Source of the DNA: Bacteroidetes Order II. bacterium | GTDB lineage: Bacteria; Bacteroidota; Rhodothermia; Rhodothermales; UBA2364 | Length of the DNA: 64,000 bases | Reading direction: 5' to 3' | Assembly: GCA_016788705.1 (NCBI GenBank) | Contig: JAEUSQ010000063.1 | Span: forward strand, 1 to 64,000 | Shown here: piece after piece, positions 25,925 through 34,866 of the stretch | How positions within the stretch are numbered: position 1 is the stretch's first letter | How the letters are laid out: the number at the start of each line of letters is the position of its first letter | Notes under the pieces: generated by a model | What the model was told of the DNA's origin: nothing | The model's database searches: none | The model's input: the letters and a program-made list of their open reading frames with translations, nothing else | Position numbers and translations under genes: made by a program

Positions 25925-27151
25925 TTAAGCCATGAGCAACCGGAGGTAAAACATTGGGGAAATAAGTTGTTTCCGTTGGTCATGGTCGTCAAACATACAG
26001 GAAATGGTATCGGCAATTTTGGGATCCCGCGAGGCTTTGGCAATAACTGTATTGAGCAGCCACTTCCAATTGGTCAGGCGCTGCATCCAATGACTCAAGC
26101 GTAACTCATCGGTGAGGATGCGGAGAACTTCGGTTTCGTAACCAGACAAAAAAGCGGCATCGTACCGTTGGGTATCCATTGCTTTTTTTGCCCAAATAGC
26201 GGCTTGTTCGCCGCTTACCATCGCATTTCCGATACCCTCGCCGGTGAAGGGGTCTATTAAACTGGCGGCATCTCCCAGCAGCAACCAACCGTCTCCGGCC
26301 ATTGTACGCGGACGCGATCCCAGTGGCAAGCCCCACCCTTTTACAGGGCCGATCGCCTCGGCATGGGTAAACCGATCCCGAAAGCGTGGATGGGCAATCA
26401 GTTTATCTAATAAGGATTTTAACTTCACTTTTCGGCTTTTAATTTCCGAACTCAGCATCCCCACGCCCACATTGGCCTCGCCATTGGGCATTGGGAAAAT
26501 CCAGAAATAACCAGGAACGGCCTCGTCCACAAAGTGCAATTCAACATGGTTTTGCGGATGAAAGCCTGTTACCCCTTTATAATACGCCCGCAGTCCACCA
26601 CAATAATGGGTCTCGTCTAACTGATTCATCCCCAGCGACTTTGCCACTGCCGAGTAGGCCCCATCGGCACCGATCACCAAAGGCGCAAATGCCTGTTTCT
26701 CCGTTCCATCAGCGGCTTTGGTCGTAATACCTCTTATAGTACCGTTTTCCTGTAACAAGCCTGTAAAGGTCGTTTGTAACCAGATGGTAGCCCCCGCCTC
26801 TTGTGCTTGTTCAAAGACCAAGGCATCAAAAAATTCGCGCCGACAAATATAGCCCGGTGCCACAGGTTTGTTAAGCTCTTTGGTAAATGGAATAGACACC
26901 TGGTCGCCGTAAGGTCCGCTGAATGTTACCCCCCAAGAAGGTAAACTGGTGCTATTTTGTAGGGCCTCTGTCATGCCCAACCGTTTGATGACAGACATGC
27001 TTTTTCCGGAAATCGCATCGCCACATATTTTGTCGCGGGGGAAGAGGTCTTTGTCTATGAGTAAAACGCTCAAGCCCGCACGGGCAGCACATGCCGCCGC
27101 CGTACTGCCCCCCGGCCCGGCACCAACGATAATACAGTCGAAAGAATTCAT
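25925..27151 (-). CDS. Geranylgeranyl reductase family FAD-dependent oxidoreductase
   Basis: This 408-residue flavoprotein has an N-terminal Rossmann motif CIIVGAGPGGSTAAACAARA, then FPRDKICGDAISG with the PxxKxCG pattern of the family. A DG motif is in LVIGADGAYSAVAKSLG, and the FAD-pyrophosphate motif LLLGDAASLIDPFTGEGIG lies near residue 290. These enzymes reduce isoprenoid double bonds, as in menaquinone or archaeal-type lipid side chains, or act as other FAD monooxygenases. The substrate is unknown. ATG 27151 starts MNSFDCIIVGAG; the longer frame from 27187 overlaps the tlpA-like gene. Confidence 0.88.
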   Translation of the reverse strand: MNSFDCIIVGAGPGGSTAAACAARAGLSVLLIDKDLFPRDKICGDAISGKSMSVIKRLGMTEALQNSTSLPSWGVTFSGPYGDQVSIPFTKELNKPVAPGYICRREFFDALVFEQAQEAGATIWLQTTFTGLLQENGTIRGITTKAADGTEKQAFAPLVIGADGAYSAVAKSLGMNQLDETHYCGGLRAYYKGVTGFHPQNHVELHFVDEAVPGYFWIFPMPNGEANVGVGMLSSEIKSRKVKLKSLLDKLIAHPRFRDRFTHAEAIGPVKGWGLPLGSRPRTMAGDGWLLLGDAASLIDPFTGEGIGNAMVSGEQAAIWAKKAMDTQRYDAAFLSGYETEVLRILTDELRLSHWMQRLTNWKWLLNTVIAKASRDPKIADTISCMFDDHDQRKQLISPMFYLRLLMA

Positions 27152-27183
27152 AAAAGGGATATGGGATAATGATTGAATAGAAG

Positions 27184-27681
27184 TCAAGGAACCAGAAGCG
27201 CCTCAACTTCTCGCGAGAGCAAGGCTGCCACATCGTCATGCGGATTAAAACCACGGTGAATAAATGCAATCTCGCCTTTGGGTGACAGCATAATGGTGGT
27301 TGGGAGACCTACAACCCGAAAATACGCCGAGGTTTTCCGGTCTATATCGTAATAGTTGGGATACCGAATACCAAGTCGTTGTAAAAAAGCCTCGGCTTCT
27401 TGCGGGGTTTCCGAATGATTGATAGCCACAAAAGCTACTTTCGGATGTTGTTCATAGCGTTCGTAGAGGCGTTGCAATTGTGGCATAATCCGCACACATG
27501 GGCCGCACCAAGAGGCCCAAAAATCCAAGACCACCACTTTTCCACGAAGGTTTGGAATATTTATGGATTCGCCTGAAGAATACCTAAGTTGGAGGTGCGG
27601 CAATGCGCCAGGCGACGTACACGACGAGGAACTGCCCAAGATCAGAACCATCCAACACCAACGAAGCCGTCGCTCAAACAT
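27184..27681 (-). CDS. TlpA-like extracytoplasmic thioredoxin
   Basis: This 165-residue protein has an N-terminal hydrophobic leader ([16 protein letters not shown]) with a possible lipobox ending at Cys in SSSSC. A redoxin domain follows with the active site [25 protein letters not shown] and the thioredoxin cis-proline. It should be a membrane-tethered periplasmic disulfide reductase, for example serving cytochrome maturation, though no ccs/ccm gene is near. ATG 27681 overlaps the lipA stop by eight bases, and an in-frame ATG at 27693 is also inside lipA. Overlap suggests translational coupling to lipA. Confidence 0.85.
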   Translation of the reverse strand: MFERRLRWCWMVLILGSSSSCTSPGALPHLQLRYSSGESINIPNLRGKVVVLDFWASWCGPCVRIMPQLQRLYERYEQHPKVAFVAINHSETPQEAEAFLQRLGIRYPNYYDIDRKTSAYFRVVGLPTTIMLSPKGEIAFIHRGFNPHDDVAALLSREVEALLVP

Positions 27682-28615
27682 GGCGCTCTGCATGATACGA
27701 CGACCGCACCAGCGGGCCGCTTTCTACGTGACCAAGCCCCAATGCTTCGCCTATTTCCTTATACCACCGGAATTTTTCTGGGTGAACGAAGGCTTCTACG
27801 GGCAGGTGCATTTTGGTGGGTTGCAGGTATTGCCCAATCGTCATCACATCCAACCCGACAGCTACCAAGTCTTTCATCAGCGCCACCACTTCCTCGTCCG
27901 TTTCGCCAAGACCCACCATAATGCCGCTCTTTGTTCGGAGTCCCGCTTCCTTGGAGCGCCTTAACACCTCTAAAGAGCGCTGATAATTGGCCTGTGGGCG
28001 TACTCGGCGGTATAAACGCGGCACGGTTTCCATGTTATGGTTCATCAATTCGGGCCGAGCATCAATCACCAGTTGCAGGGCATCCCACAATCCGCGAAAA
28101 TCAGGGATTAATACTTCTACGGTACAACCAGGTTGGTATTCGCGAATCAGCCGGATCGTTTCGGCGAAAATGGGTGCGCCCCCGTCTTTCCGGTCGTCGC
28201 GGTTGATGCTGGTGACCACCGTATGCCTCAACCCCATGAGTTTAGCCGCTTCGGCTACCCGCCGAGGTTCGTCATAATCCAATTCGTATTGCAACGCCCG
28301 ACCTGTTTTTACGGCACAGAAACCGCAACTTCGGGTACAAATATCTCCCAAGATCATAAACGTAGCGGTCCCGGCACTCCAACATTCCCCCATATTGGGG
28401 CAACGGGCACTCTTGCAGACTGTGTGCAGGCTATGGTCTTCGATGATCTGATTGACATGGTTAAACGTTTGGCCGTAAGGCAACCGTACCCGCAGCCAAT
28501 CCGGTCGTTTGCCTTGCACATTTTCCACCAACGGCTTTTGAATCACCGGTAGTTCAATCATATCCAGTCCGTCTCCTATGGACGGAGGGGGGGCTTGGGG
28601 AAACGTTTTTGGCAT
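27674..28615 (-). CDS. lipA: Lipoyl synthase LipA
   Basis: This radical SAM enzyme inserts two sulfurs into octanoyl groups on lipoyl domains. The auxiliary cluster is [12 protein letters not shown] and the SAM cluster is CTRSCGFC, both in the N-terminal half. The terminal [10 protein letters not shown] carries the conserved Arg-Ser-Ser that binds the auxiliary iron-sulfur cluster. At 313 residues the length is normal, with an extra N-terminal 40 residues usual for the family. The gene overlaps the thioredoxin gene and precedes the flavoprotein gene; lipB is not in the window. Confidence 0.95.
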   Translation of the reverse strand: MPKTFPQAPPPSIGDGLDMIELPVIQKPLVENVQGKRPDWLRVRLPYGQTFNHVNQIIEDHSLHTVCKSARCPNMGECWSAGTATFMILGDICTRSCGFCAVKTGRALQYELDYDEPRRVAEAAKLMGLRHTVVTSINRDDRKDGGAPIFAETIRLIREYQPGCTVEVLIPDFRGLWDALQLVIDARPELMNHNMETVPRLYRRVRPQANYQRSLEVLRRSKEAGLRTKSGIMVGLGETDEEVVALMKDLVAVGLDVMTIGQYLQPTKMHLPVEAFVHPEKFRWYKEIGEALGLGHVESGPLVRSSYHAERHV

Positions 28616-28944
28616 TTTAGTGCAATTGGGTCAAAAAAAAACAATCCACTTTTACGATCAATATAAGAAATGATCCGACGGGGGTGTTTCTTTATGTACG
28701 AAGTTCGTATCTTATCTACGATCCAATTATCATTTTTTTCTTCAAATGGTTTGCGAAGCTTTTTGGGTGTTCACCCAGTGACGACCTTGCCTCTCACCGC
28801 TTCCATGATCGCCATGGGCGCAATCATGCCGCAGACCTATTTTCTGAACGTCCCCTTTAACGTTGGCTTCCGGCTGGTTGTGTCCGGGCTGTTTTTTTGA
28901 ACAGTCCAATATTTTTCCCTTATACCTTAATCCGGAGCACACCC
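28616..28944. other. Divergent intergenic region between lipA and lysine 6-transaminase
   Basis: These 329 bases lie between divergent genes and should hold both promoters. A 76-codon frame at 28670-28900 has low-complexity hydrophobic content and no family signal, so I do not call it. No terminator or RNA gene is apparent. Confidence 0.5.
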
Positions 28945-30288
28945 ATGGTTCATTCTGTATCCCCCATCTTTCCCGCAGAAGACGTACACCGCACGCTACA
29001 TCGCCATATGCTGGCAGATGGTATGCCGATGGTCTTGGACATGTCGCGCAGTCAGGGTTTGTACATCTATGATAAACTCACCCAAAAACGGTACATAGAT
29101 TATTTTACCTTCTTCGCCTCGGTACCACTTGGGCTTAATCCACCGGAATTTCGTGAAGACCAAGACTTTTTAGACCGCTTGATGGATGCTGCGTTGAACA
29201 AAGTCTCAAACTCGGACCTCTATACAGAACATATGGCCCGCTTTGTAGATACGTTCTCACGGGTGGGTATCCCAGACTATCTCCCCAATCTGTTTATGAT
29301 TTCGGGAGGGGCACTCGCCGTGGAAAATGCCCTAAAAGCAGCTTTCGACTGGAAGGTGCGGAAAAATTTTGCCAAAGGATACCGCTCAGAGCGAGGGCAC
29401 AAAGTCATCTACTTTGAACAGGCATTCCATGGGCGTAGTGGTTATACGATGACGCTCACGAATACAGATCCGAACAAAGTGGCCCTTTTTCCGAAGTTCG
29501 ACTGGTGCCGCGTGGTTTCTCCACATGCCAACGAACTGCCTACAAAAGGGAACTTGGATGAAGTTATTGCTCGTGAAACAATAGCCATTGCCCAAATCAA
29601 GCGTCACTTTGCGGATAATCCTGATGATATTGCCGCCATCATCATTGAGCCTATTCAGGCAGAAGGGGGAGACAATCACTTCCGACAGGAATTCTTGAAA
29701 GCCTTACGCGATTTGGCAGATGAAAACGAGGCGCTTCTCATCTTTGATGAAGTGCAGACGGGTGTAGGCCTTACAGGCACGTTTTGGATGCACGAACAAA
29801 CGGGTGTTAAGCCAGATATTCTGGTATTTGGTAAAAAAATGCAGGTTTGTGGTATTTTGGCCGGAGATCGGATACGGGAAGTGCGGGAAAATGTATTCGA
29901 GAAACATAGCCGCATCAACTCCACTTGGGGTGGCAGTTTAGTAGATATGGTACGCTCCGAAAAAGCACTTGAAGTGATTGAACAAAAAAAACTATTACAA
30001 AATGTCCGGCATATGGGCAGCCTGCTCATGAAGGAAATTCGGGCGTTGGCAGATACCTTTGAGGAAGTGGAAAATCCGCGTGGTTTGGGACTGATGTGTG
30101 CTTTTGATTTACCTTCAACTGATATTCGTGAAAAATTCAGACATCTTTGCTATGATAATGGCCTCATTATTTTGGGATGTGGTACGCGTACGGTGCGTTT
30201 CAGAACAGCCTTGACAATAGATGAAAACGGTATTGCAGAAGGGATGGGCCTCATTCAGTCCACGCTTTTGCAATTGTTTGGCAGATAA
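28945..30288 (+). CDS. lat: L-lysine 6-transaminase
   Basis: This 447-residue class III PLP aminotransferase moves the epsilon-amino group of lysine to 2-oxoglutarate, giving an alpha-aminoadipate semialdehyde that cyclises. Features are LFMISGGALAVENALKAAFD, the AEGGDNHF stretch that sits where the family binds substrate, LLIFDEVQTGVGLTG, and the PLP lysine in VFGKKMQVCG at about residue 297. The pattern follows lysine-epsilon aminotransferases rather than ornithine enzymes. A separate lysine-degradation or osmolyte operon is not seen around it. ATG 28945 starts MVHSVSPIFPAEDVHRTL; a TTG 48 bases upstream would add an unlike N-terminus. Confidence 0.88.
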   Translation: MVHSVSPIFPAEDVHRTLHRHMLADGMPMVLDMSRSQGLYIYDKLTQKRYIDYFTFFASVPLGLNPPEFREDQDFLDRLMDAALNKVSNSDLYTEHMARFVDTFSRVGIPDYLPNLFMISGGALAVENALKAAFDWKVRKNFAKGYRSERGHKVIYFEQAFHGRSGYTMTLTNTDPNKVALFPKFDWCRVVSPHANELPTKGNLDEVIARETIAIAQIKRHFADNPDDIAAIIIEPIQAEGGDNHFRQEFLKALRDLADENEALLIFDEVQTGVGLTGTFWMHEQTGVKPDILVFGKKMQVCGILAGDRIREVRENVFEKHSRINSTWGGSLVDMVRSEKALEVIEQKKLLQNVRHMGSLLMKEIRALADTFEEVENPRGLGLMCAFDLPSTDIREKFRHLCYDNGLIILGCGTRTVRFRTALTIDENGIAEGMGLIQSTLLQLFGR

Positions 30289-30363
30289 CAGGGTCTGAAA
30301 CCTTTTTTGCGTTTGGAGGTTGTGGGTGTCTATTATTTGCTCGGATCGGATTTACATTGTATA

Positions 30364-30378
30364 AACCCGATTCGGGTT
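30364..30378. promoter_or_regulatory. Short inverted repeat upstream of a small gene
   Basis: AACCCGA-T-TCGGGTT is a perfect seven-base inverted repeat, 86 bases before the ATG at 30464 and 76 bases after the stop at 30288. It may be an operator or a weak hairpin ending the transaminase transcript. Neighbouring TATTTTGG resembles a Bacteroidota -7 box. Confidence 0.3.
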
Positions 30379-30463
30379 GTATTTTGGTTGTAATTTACTA
30401 TCATTGTACTTCAAGCTCTTCAGTGAGATTGGATTATACCACACCCGCCCACTATTTGTTGAA

Positions 30464-30865
30464 ATGAGCAGTCACCGTGCTTACCACCTTAGGACTGGTA
30501 AATGGAAAACCATTGCCGTTAACTTCGGACTTTTCCCCCGCCGGATCACCATAGAAATTAATGCCACCCGCCCTGTAAAGTGGCGAAGGCTTGCGCTTAT
30601 TCCCGGATTAGGGTCTTTCAACGCACAGAAAAAAACCTTCCTTTTTTGGGGTGTGTTGCAGCTAAAATGCTACGAGAACCGCACTGCAACGGTTTATACC
30701 ACGGGTGAACGTAAGACTTACGAAAATTATGATGCGGATAATACGCCTAGTTTAAATAATCCTGATACTCCTTCTCGCCGATCTAAGAAGCGTTCATCAC
30801 ATAACAATCGGAATCATTATAGTGCCTTTTTTGCGGCCACAAGCTTCTTGGAATGGCTAATTTGA
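30464..30865 (+). CDS. Hypothetical basic protein
   Basis: This 133-residue ORF starts MSSHRAYHLRTGKWKTIAVN, is strongly basic (many Lys, Arg, His) and ends in a low-complexity Asn/Ser/Arg-rich tail followed by AFFAATSFLEWLI. I recognise no domain. The ATG gives a reasonable start; the longer frame upstream would begin in an AT-rich spacer. A bidirectional terminator directly follows, supporting a real transcript end, but coding potential is moderate at best. Confidence 0.5.
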   Translation: MSSHRAYHLRTGKWKTIAVNFGLFPRRITIEINATRPVKWRRLALIPGLGSFNAQKKTFLFWGVLQLKCYENRTATVYTTGERKTYENYDADNTPSLNNPDTPSRRSKKRSSHNNRNHYSAFFAATSFLEWLI

Positions 30866-30889
30866 ACTGCTATGTGTATTGGTTGGCAT

Positions 30890-30928
30890 AAAAAACGGCT
30901 CCTTCATAAACAGAAGGAGCCGTTTTTT
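30890..30928. terminator. Bidirectional terminator
   Basis: AAAAAACGGCTCCTT (30890-30904) pairs perfectly with AAGGAGCCGTTTTTT (30914-30928). It separates the small plus-strand gene at 30464 from the converging minus-strand M28 peptidase and should stop both. Confidence 0.92.
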
Positions 30929-30961
30929 AATTGCATAGCTGGGCACAGTGTACGTTGTTTA

Positions 30962-31891
30962 TTACTTTGCTACCGCTTCTTTCCGATGAATCATCACCGT
31001 ATCCAAATGCTGATCCATCGAAATGGCCACCTGAAGGATCGTCTGAACGGCTTGGAAATAAAAGGAAGGCATGATGCGCTCAAAGTCATCAGTGGGGCGG
31101 TGGTAGTCGGGGTGGTCTTCCACACCAAAGTATAAAAAAGGAACTCCGGCCTGATGAAACACACCATGATCTGAGGCCGAAACCCAGTTTTGTGCGCCAT
31201 GATCTTCTGGCCGGTCATGTCCATAGCGAATCTGAATCTTGCTTTGCCGTGTTCCTTCCTCGGCGATGGATTTTAGAAAAGGATAGGGATGGGTGCCCGT
31301 GATATACATCTCTTTCTGCTCGTTTCGAGAAATCATGTCCATGTTCAGGTTGAGGGCAATTTGATCTACCGGAACCGCTGGTTCTTGCATAAATGCCCGC
31401 GCTCCCTGCAAACCCATCTCCTCGGCATCCCATGCGGCAAAGAGAATTGAGTGTTTGGGTTTGTTCTTGCTAAAATAGGCAGCTATTTGCAGTAGCCCCG
31501 CAGTTCCGCTTGCATTGTCGTCGGCGCCATTATAAACCTGATTGTTCATCGTTCCGACATGGTCGTAGTGCGCGGAGATGACCATCCAGATTTGGGGTTG
31601 TTCTGCCCCCTCGATGTAGCCAATGACATTTTTCCCACTTAAGGACGCATTCCCACGGCTGACCGTAAATGGATGGAAATATTCGTCTTTAAAGAACTTT
31701 AGGTTATGAGAGGCAAAAAAAGCCGATATATACTGGGCCGCTGCTCGTCCACCAGGCGAGTCCGGACGACGGCCACCAAGAATGTCGGATGAGAGCCAGC
31801 GGAGATCTTGAAGCAGCTGAGTAGAATCTGACAAGGCCTGTGAAAAGGCGCTCATTGGCAAAAGAAGAAGGCAGAGGATTGTTTTTTTCAT
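30962..31891 (-). CDS. Secreted M28-family zinc peptidase
   Basis: This 309-residue exported aminopeptidase-like enzyme has a signal peptide (MKKTILCLLLLPMSAFSQ) and the M28 core. Zinc ligands and catalytic residues are in VISAHYDHVG, YNGADDNASGTA, AAWDAEEMGL and LNMDMISR, and the last His is in DHPDYHRPTDDF. All five metal-binding positions are present, so it should be active on peptides or amino-acid derivatives outside the cytoplasm. It stands alone between a terminator and a 359-base gap. Confidence 0.92.
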   Translation of the reverse strand: MKKTILCLLLLPMSAFSQALSDSTQLLQDLRWLSSDILGGRRPDSPGGRAAAQYISAFFASHNLKFFKDEYFHPFTVSRGNASLSGKNVIGYIEGAEQPQIWMVISAHYDHVGTMNNQVYNGADDNASGTAGLLQIAAYFSKNKPKHSILFAAWDAEEMGLQGARAFMQEPAVPVDQIALNLNMDMISRNEQKEMYITGTHPYPFLKSIAEEGTRQSKIQIRYGHDRPEDHGAQNWVSASDHGVFHQAGVPFLYFGVEDHPDYHRPTDDFERIMPSFYFQAVQTILQVAISMDQHLDTVMIHRKEAVAK

Positions 31892-32250
31892 GTCGGATAG
31901 GATAATAAGAAGTATGGAAGAGTAATGCCTTTAAACCAGTATAATATAAAATTGGTTGCGTACAAGAAAAAAATGTTATTAATCGTTCCTTTTCGATCGC
32001 TTTAGGTTTTTTTAGGTTGTATTTTATGAATGTACTTTATGTGTCTTACATATTGTCACTTATCTGCACAAAACTTTCTTCTGCTGTATTCCAGCATCCT
32101 CCGCCTCTATATAATTGAGCTACAAAAGCCATGCAAAGCGTATTATGTTAAACGCCTTTGCTAGTCCCTGCATCTTACGTAGGCCCAATCTGTAATGGGA
32201 GTAATACCGATCGGGTCTGTATTCTTACATCATACATCACCACCACAACT
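31892..32250. other. Divergent AT-rich intergenic region
   Basis: These 359 bases lie between the minus-strand M28 peptidase and the small plus-strand gene at 32251. They are T-rich and probably hold both promoters. No gene or RNA fold is recognised. Confidence 0.5.
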
Positions 32251-32430
32251 ATGTTATTGGTAACCTCTTATAAGGCAAAACTCTCCAGCAGCAAGGACAA
32301 AACCAAGGTCTTGTATCAAATCTTGGGCGATGATCGGCTTTCGGAGAAGCAAAAGCGTGAGCTTGCGGATTATATGCAACTAATCTCGCGAGACCGGATG
32401 ACTTCGGTTTATAAAAAGTTCAAACGTTAG
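32251..32430 (+). CDS. Small hypothetical protein
   Basis: This 59-residue ORF starts MLLVTSYKAKLSSSKDKTKV and is lysine-rich, with a long helical pattern (LSEKQKRELADYMQLISRDR). A good terminator directly follows it, which supports a real short gene. No family is recognised; it could be a nucleic-acid-binding or regulatory small protein. The frame extends upstream to 32158, but that start would lie in AT-rich sequence without coding character. Confidence 0.55.
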   Translation: MLLVTSYKAKLSSSKDKTKVLYQILGDDRLSEKQKRELADYMQLISRDRMTSVYKKFKR

Positions 32431-32436
32431 GTATCG

Positions 32437-32457
32437 GCCCCGCAAGGGGCTTTTTTT
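32437..32457 (+). terminator. Rho-independent terminator
   Basis: GCCCC (32437-32441), GCAA tetraloop and GGGGC (32446-32450) are followed by seven T. A GNRA tetraloop hairpin six bases after the stop at 32430 terminates the small gene. Confidence 0.85.
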
Positions 32458-32507
32458 GTATGTTATAATAGCCCAAGCGCCTTGTATTAAGATGGTTGAC
32501 CCCAAAC

Positions 32508-32954
32508 ATGAAGATGCCTGCTAAATTTACGTCCCTACTCCCTTATACCTCTTTGTCTGTTACCGAAACCCTTGATATCGGGAGGTTGCTTGCACCCTTG
32601 TTGTTGCCGGGTAGTGTATTGGCTTTGTATGGGGAAATGGGGGCAGGAAAAACACATTTGGTCAAAGGTCTTTGTATGGGATGGGGGATTCCGCATGACA
32701 TGGTAAACAGTCCCACGTTTACGGTGGTGAATGAATATCAGGGCAATAATTTTCCTGTTTACCATTTTGATGCGTATCGCATAGAGCACCCTACAGCTTT
32801 TCTGGAGTTGGGTTTTGAGGAATATTTTTACGGAAAGGGGGTTTGCATCATCGAATGGCCGGAGCGTGTTGTAAAATGGTTGCCTGCCGATGCGGTTTGT
32901 CTGCAATTAACCCATTTGGACGAAGGCAAGCGCCTTATTTCATTACGCTCATAA
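32508..32954 (+). CDS. tsaE: tRNA threonylcarbamoyladenosine biosynthesis ATPase TsaE
   Basis: This 148-residue P-loop protein is required with TsaB/TsaD for the t6A37 modification of ANN-decoding tRNAs. The Walker A motif is GEMGAGKTHLVKG, followed by PTFTVVNEYQG, VYHFDAYRI and EYFYGKGVCIIEWPERV, which is the usual TsaE order. The start may be ATG 32508 or 32514; both give a normal length. It is followed 31 bases later by an exported protein gene. Confidence 0.92.
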   Translation: MKMPAKFTSLLPYTSLSVTETLDIGRLLAPLLLPGSVLALYGEMGAGKTHLVKGLCMGWGIPHDMVNSPTFTVVNEYQGNNFPVYHFDAYRIEHPTAFLELGFEEYFYGKGVCIIEWPERVVKWLPADAVCLQLTHLDEGKRLISLRS

Positions 32955-32985
32955 GTTCCTCAATCCTCACTAAATTTACACCGCC

Positions 32986-33699
32986 ATGTTCGTTCGTTTT
33001 TTCAAAACGGCCCCTTTGTTGTTTGTCTTTGTTCCTGTTTTCTTGTTTGCCCAAGCAGATCGTCCTCTTTACCGAATTACCTTTACCAAAGGTGGTTTCT
33101 TGCTTGGAACTGTCCTTGAGGAAACCTCTCATTTCCTTACCATCCGCAGCCACTCCGGGAAAGTTTGGGAGCTTAGGCGCTCCGATGTTGCATCTATGGC
33201 GCCCGTAGAACTTACGGGGGAAGTCATTGAACAATCTGCGTTTACCGATAGAACCCTTCGTAAAGCAAAATCTACCCTTGATGCTTATGGCTGGATGGCT
33301 TCTTCGACGGCGATCTCTTTGGCAGGTGGTGCAGGGATATTAAAATTAGACCAAGGTGCTGGCTCCATGCCGGGTGCGATGCTTTTGGCTGGTGGTTTGG
33401 CGTTTGGGCCGGCCGTTGGAAATCTATATGCGGGTGATTGGAAACGCGGAATACTAGGAAGTGTCCTCCGTGTGGGTGGCTTGGTCCTGATAGCGCGTCC
33501 GGACGCACGACGCGAGACGAATCCTCTTTCGGCAGGACAAGAGCTGCGCCATAAATCGGTGGGAATGGCACTTGTTTTTGGCGGAACATTATACAATATG
33601 GTGACCATTCCGCGCTCCCTACAGAAGTACCATTCCCGCTTACAATCCTTTTCGGTTGCTCCCAATGGCGTGGGTGTGCGTGCTGTCCTGGCTTTTTAA
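32986..33699 (+). CDS. Secreted or membrane protein of unknown function
   Basis: The protein has 237 residues. An N-terminal signal (MFVRFFKTAPLLFVFVPVF, cleavage near LFAQAD) precedes a beta-strand segment and two glycine-rich hydrophobic stretches (about 105-120 and 130-165) that could be membrane segments. A basic C-terminal domain follows. No recognised family. Directly downstream of tsaE and converging on fabD with a seven-base gap, so no room for a terminator is seen between them. Confidence 0.7.
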   Translation: MFVRFFKTAPLLFVFVPVFLFAQADRPLYRITFTKGGFLLGTVLEETSHFLTIRSHSGKVWELRRSDVASMAPVELTGEVIEQSAFTDRTLRKAKSTLDAYGWMASSTAISLAGGAGILKLDQGAGSMPGAMLLAGGLAFGPAVGNLYAGDWKRGILGSVLRVGGLVLIARPDARRETNPLSAGQELRHKSVGMALVFGGTLYNMVTIPRSLQKYHSRLQSFSVAPNGVGVRAVLAF

Positions 33700-33706
33700 G
33701 GCGGCG

Positions 33707-34651
33707 TTAGCCAAGGAATTTGGCCAGTTGGTCCAGTGTACCCACTTGTACGGTGGGAGTGTTACGACCTAATGTACGTTTCACCAAGCCGGATAACACA
33801 TTGCCTGCGCCAACTTCCACAAATCGTTCAAAGCCATCGGTCTTCATTTGCTCTAAAGTCTGCGCCCACCGGACAGGCGCTGTCAGTTGGGCCAGGAGCA
33901 TCTCTCGGATGACCACAGGTTGCGTTTCTGGTTTTGCCGTTACATTCAGATAGACGGGTACTTGTGGTGATCGTATATCCATTTTTTGAAGTCCTATACC
34001 AAGCCCAGGAACTGCAAAGGCCATCAAAGGGGAGTGAAAGGCACCAGATACCGAGAGAGGGACCACTTTGGTTGCTCCTTTTTCGGTGGCAAGCGCCATT
34101 GCTTGCACTACTGCCGATACATCTCCGGAAATCACGATTTGCCCTGGTGAATTGAAGTTTGCTGGTTGTACCACGCCCGCGCCCAAGTCGGTTACTTCCG
34201 AACATAGGGCTTCTATGGTGTGGTTGGCCATGCCAAGAATGGCTGCCATGGTGCCCGGTCTTTTTGTTCCTGCCTGCGCCATCAGTTCACCGCGAAGGCG
34301 TACAGCCCGTAATCCATCTGCAAAGGTGCAAGCTCCCACCGCTGCCAATGCCGAGTATTCGCCCAAACTATGTCCGGCGGCAGCCTCAAAAACCGCAACC
34401 TCCTTCATTGCAGCCAGCGCCGCCATAGCATGTACATAGAGCGCTGGCTGTGTGTTTTGGGTTTTGCGCAGTTCATCTGCTTCTGCATCAGAATTGCCCC
34501 CTTTGCCAAACATGAGGTCGGTAAGAGAGAAGCCTAATACGGTGTTTGCTTCTTCAAAAATGGCACGTGCAGCCGTATTGTGTTCGTATAGGTCGCGGCC
34601 CATCCCCACAAACTGGGAACCTTGGCCGGGAAATAAGAAAGCGGTTTTCAT
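33707..34651 (-). CDS. fabD: Malonyl-CoA:ACP transacylase FabD
   Basis: This 314-residue enzyme loads malonyl groups onto acyl carrier protein. MKTAFLFPGQGSQFVGMG opens the fold, and the catalytic serine is S95 in AGHSLGEYSAL. The active-site histidine is in SGAFHSPLM, and QNTQPALYVHAMAAL is also typical. The active site appears complete. The upstream gene on the other strand is the ArsR regulator, 215 bases away, with a palindrome in the spacer. Confidence 0.95.
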   Translation of the reverse strand: MKTAFLFPGQGSQFVGMGRDLYEHNTAARAIFEEANTVLGFSLTDLMFGKGGNSDAEADELRKTQNTQPALYVHAMAALAAMKEVAVFEAAAGHSLGEYSALAAVGACTFADGLRAVRLRGELMAQAGTKRPGTMAAILGMANHTIEALCSEVTDLGAGVVQPANFNSPGQIVISGDVSAVVQAMALATEKGATKVVPLSVSGAFHSPLMAFAVPGLGIGLQKMDIRSPQVPVYLNVTAKPETQPVVIREMLLAQLTAPVRWAQTLEQMKTDGFERFVEVGAGNVLSGLVKRTLGRNTPTVQVGTLDQLAKFLG

Positions 34652-34804
34652 GAATTAACTGTTTGGAAAAAGGGTTTAAATCCAGTTATCGGATGAAAGG
34701 ACGGATAAATATACGGCTCTCTTGCTACCAGCGTCACAACCTACATCCATTTATCAAAGCGGGGTGCTCGGTATATTTTATGGCACCTATTTGCAATGAT
34801 CCTG

Positions 34805-34854
34805 TTGTGCAACCCAATAATTGCATGTATATTAGCAATTGTATGGTTGCATAA
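34805..34854. promoter_or_regulatory. Nested palindrome: probable ArsR operator
   Basis: GCAACC (34809-34814), AATTGC (34819-34824), GCAATT (34835-34840) and GGTTGC (34845-34850) form two inverted repeats that share one exact centre. The outer arms extend to TTxTGCAACC and GGTTGCAxAA. The dyad ends 12 bases before the ATG of the regulator gene, a typical place for autoregulation by a winged-helix dimer. It may also affect fabD, which reads the other way from 34651. Confidence 0.6.
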
Positions 34855-34866
34855 AATATATCCGTG

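Noticed and set aside
28670-28900. 76-codon frame in the lipA/transaminase spacer
   Set aside because: Low-complexity hydrophobic content, no start context, and it sits in a region expected to hold divergent promoters.
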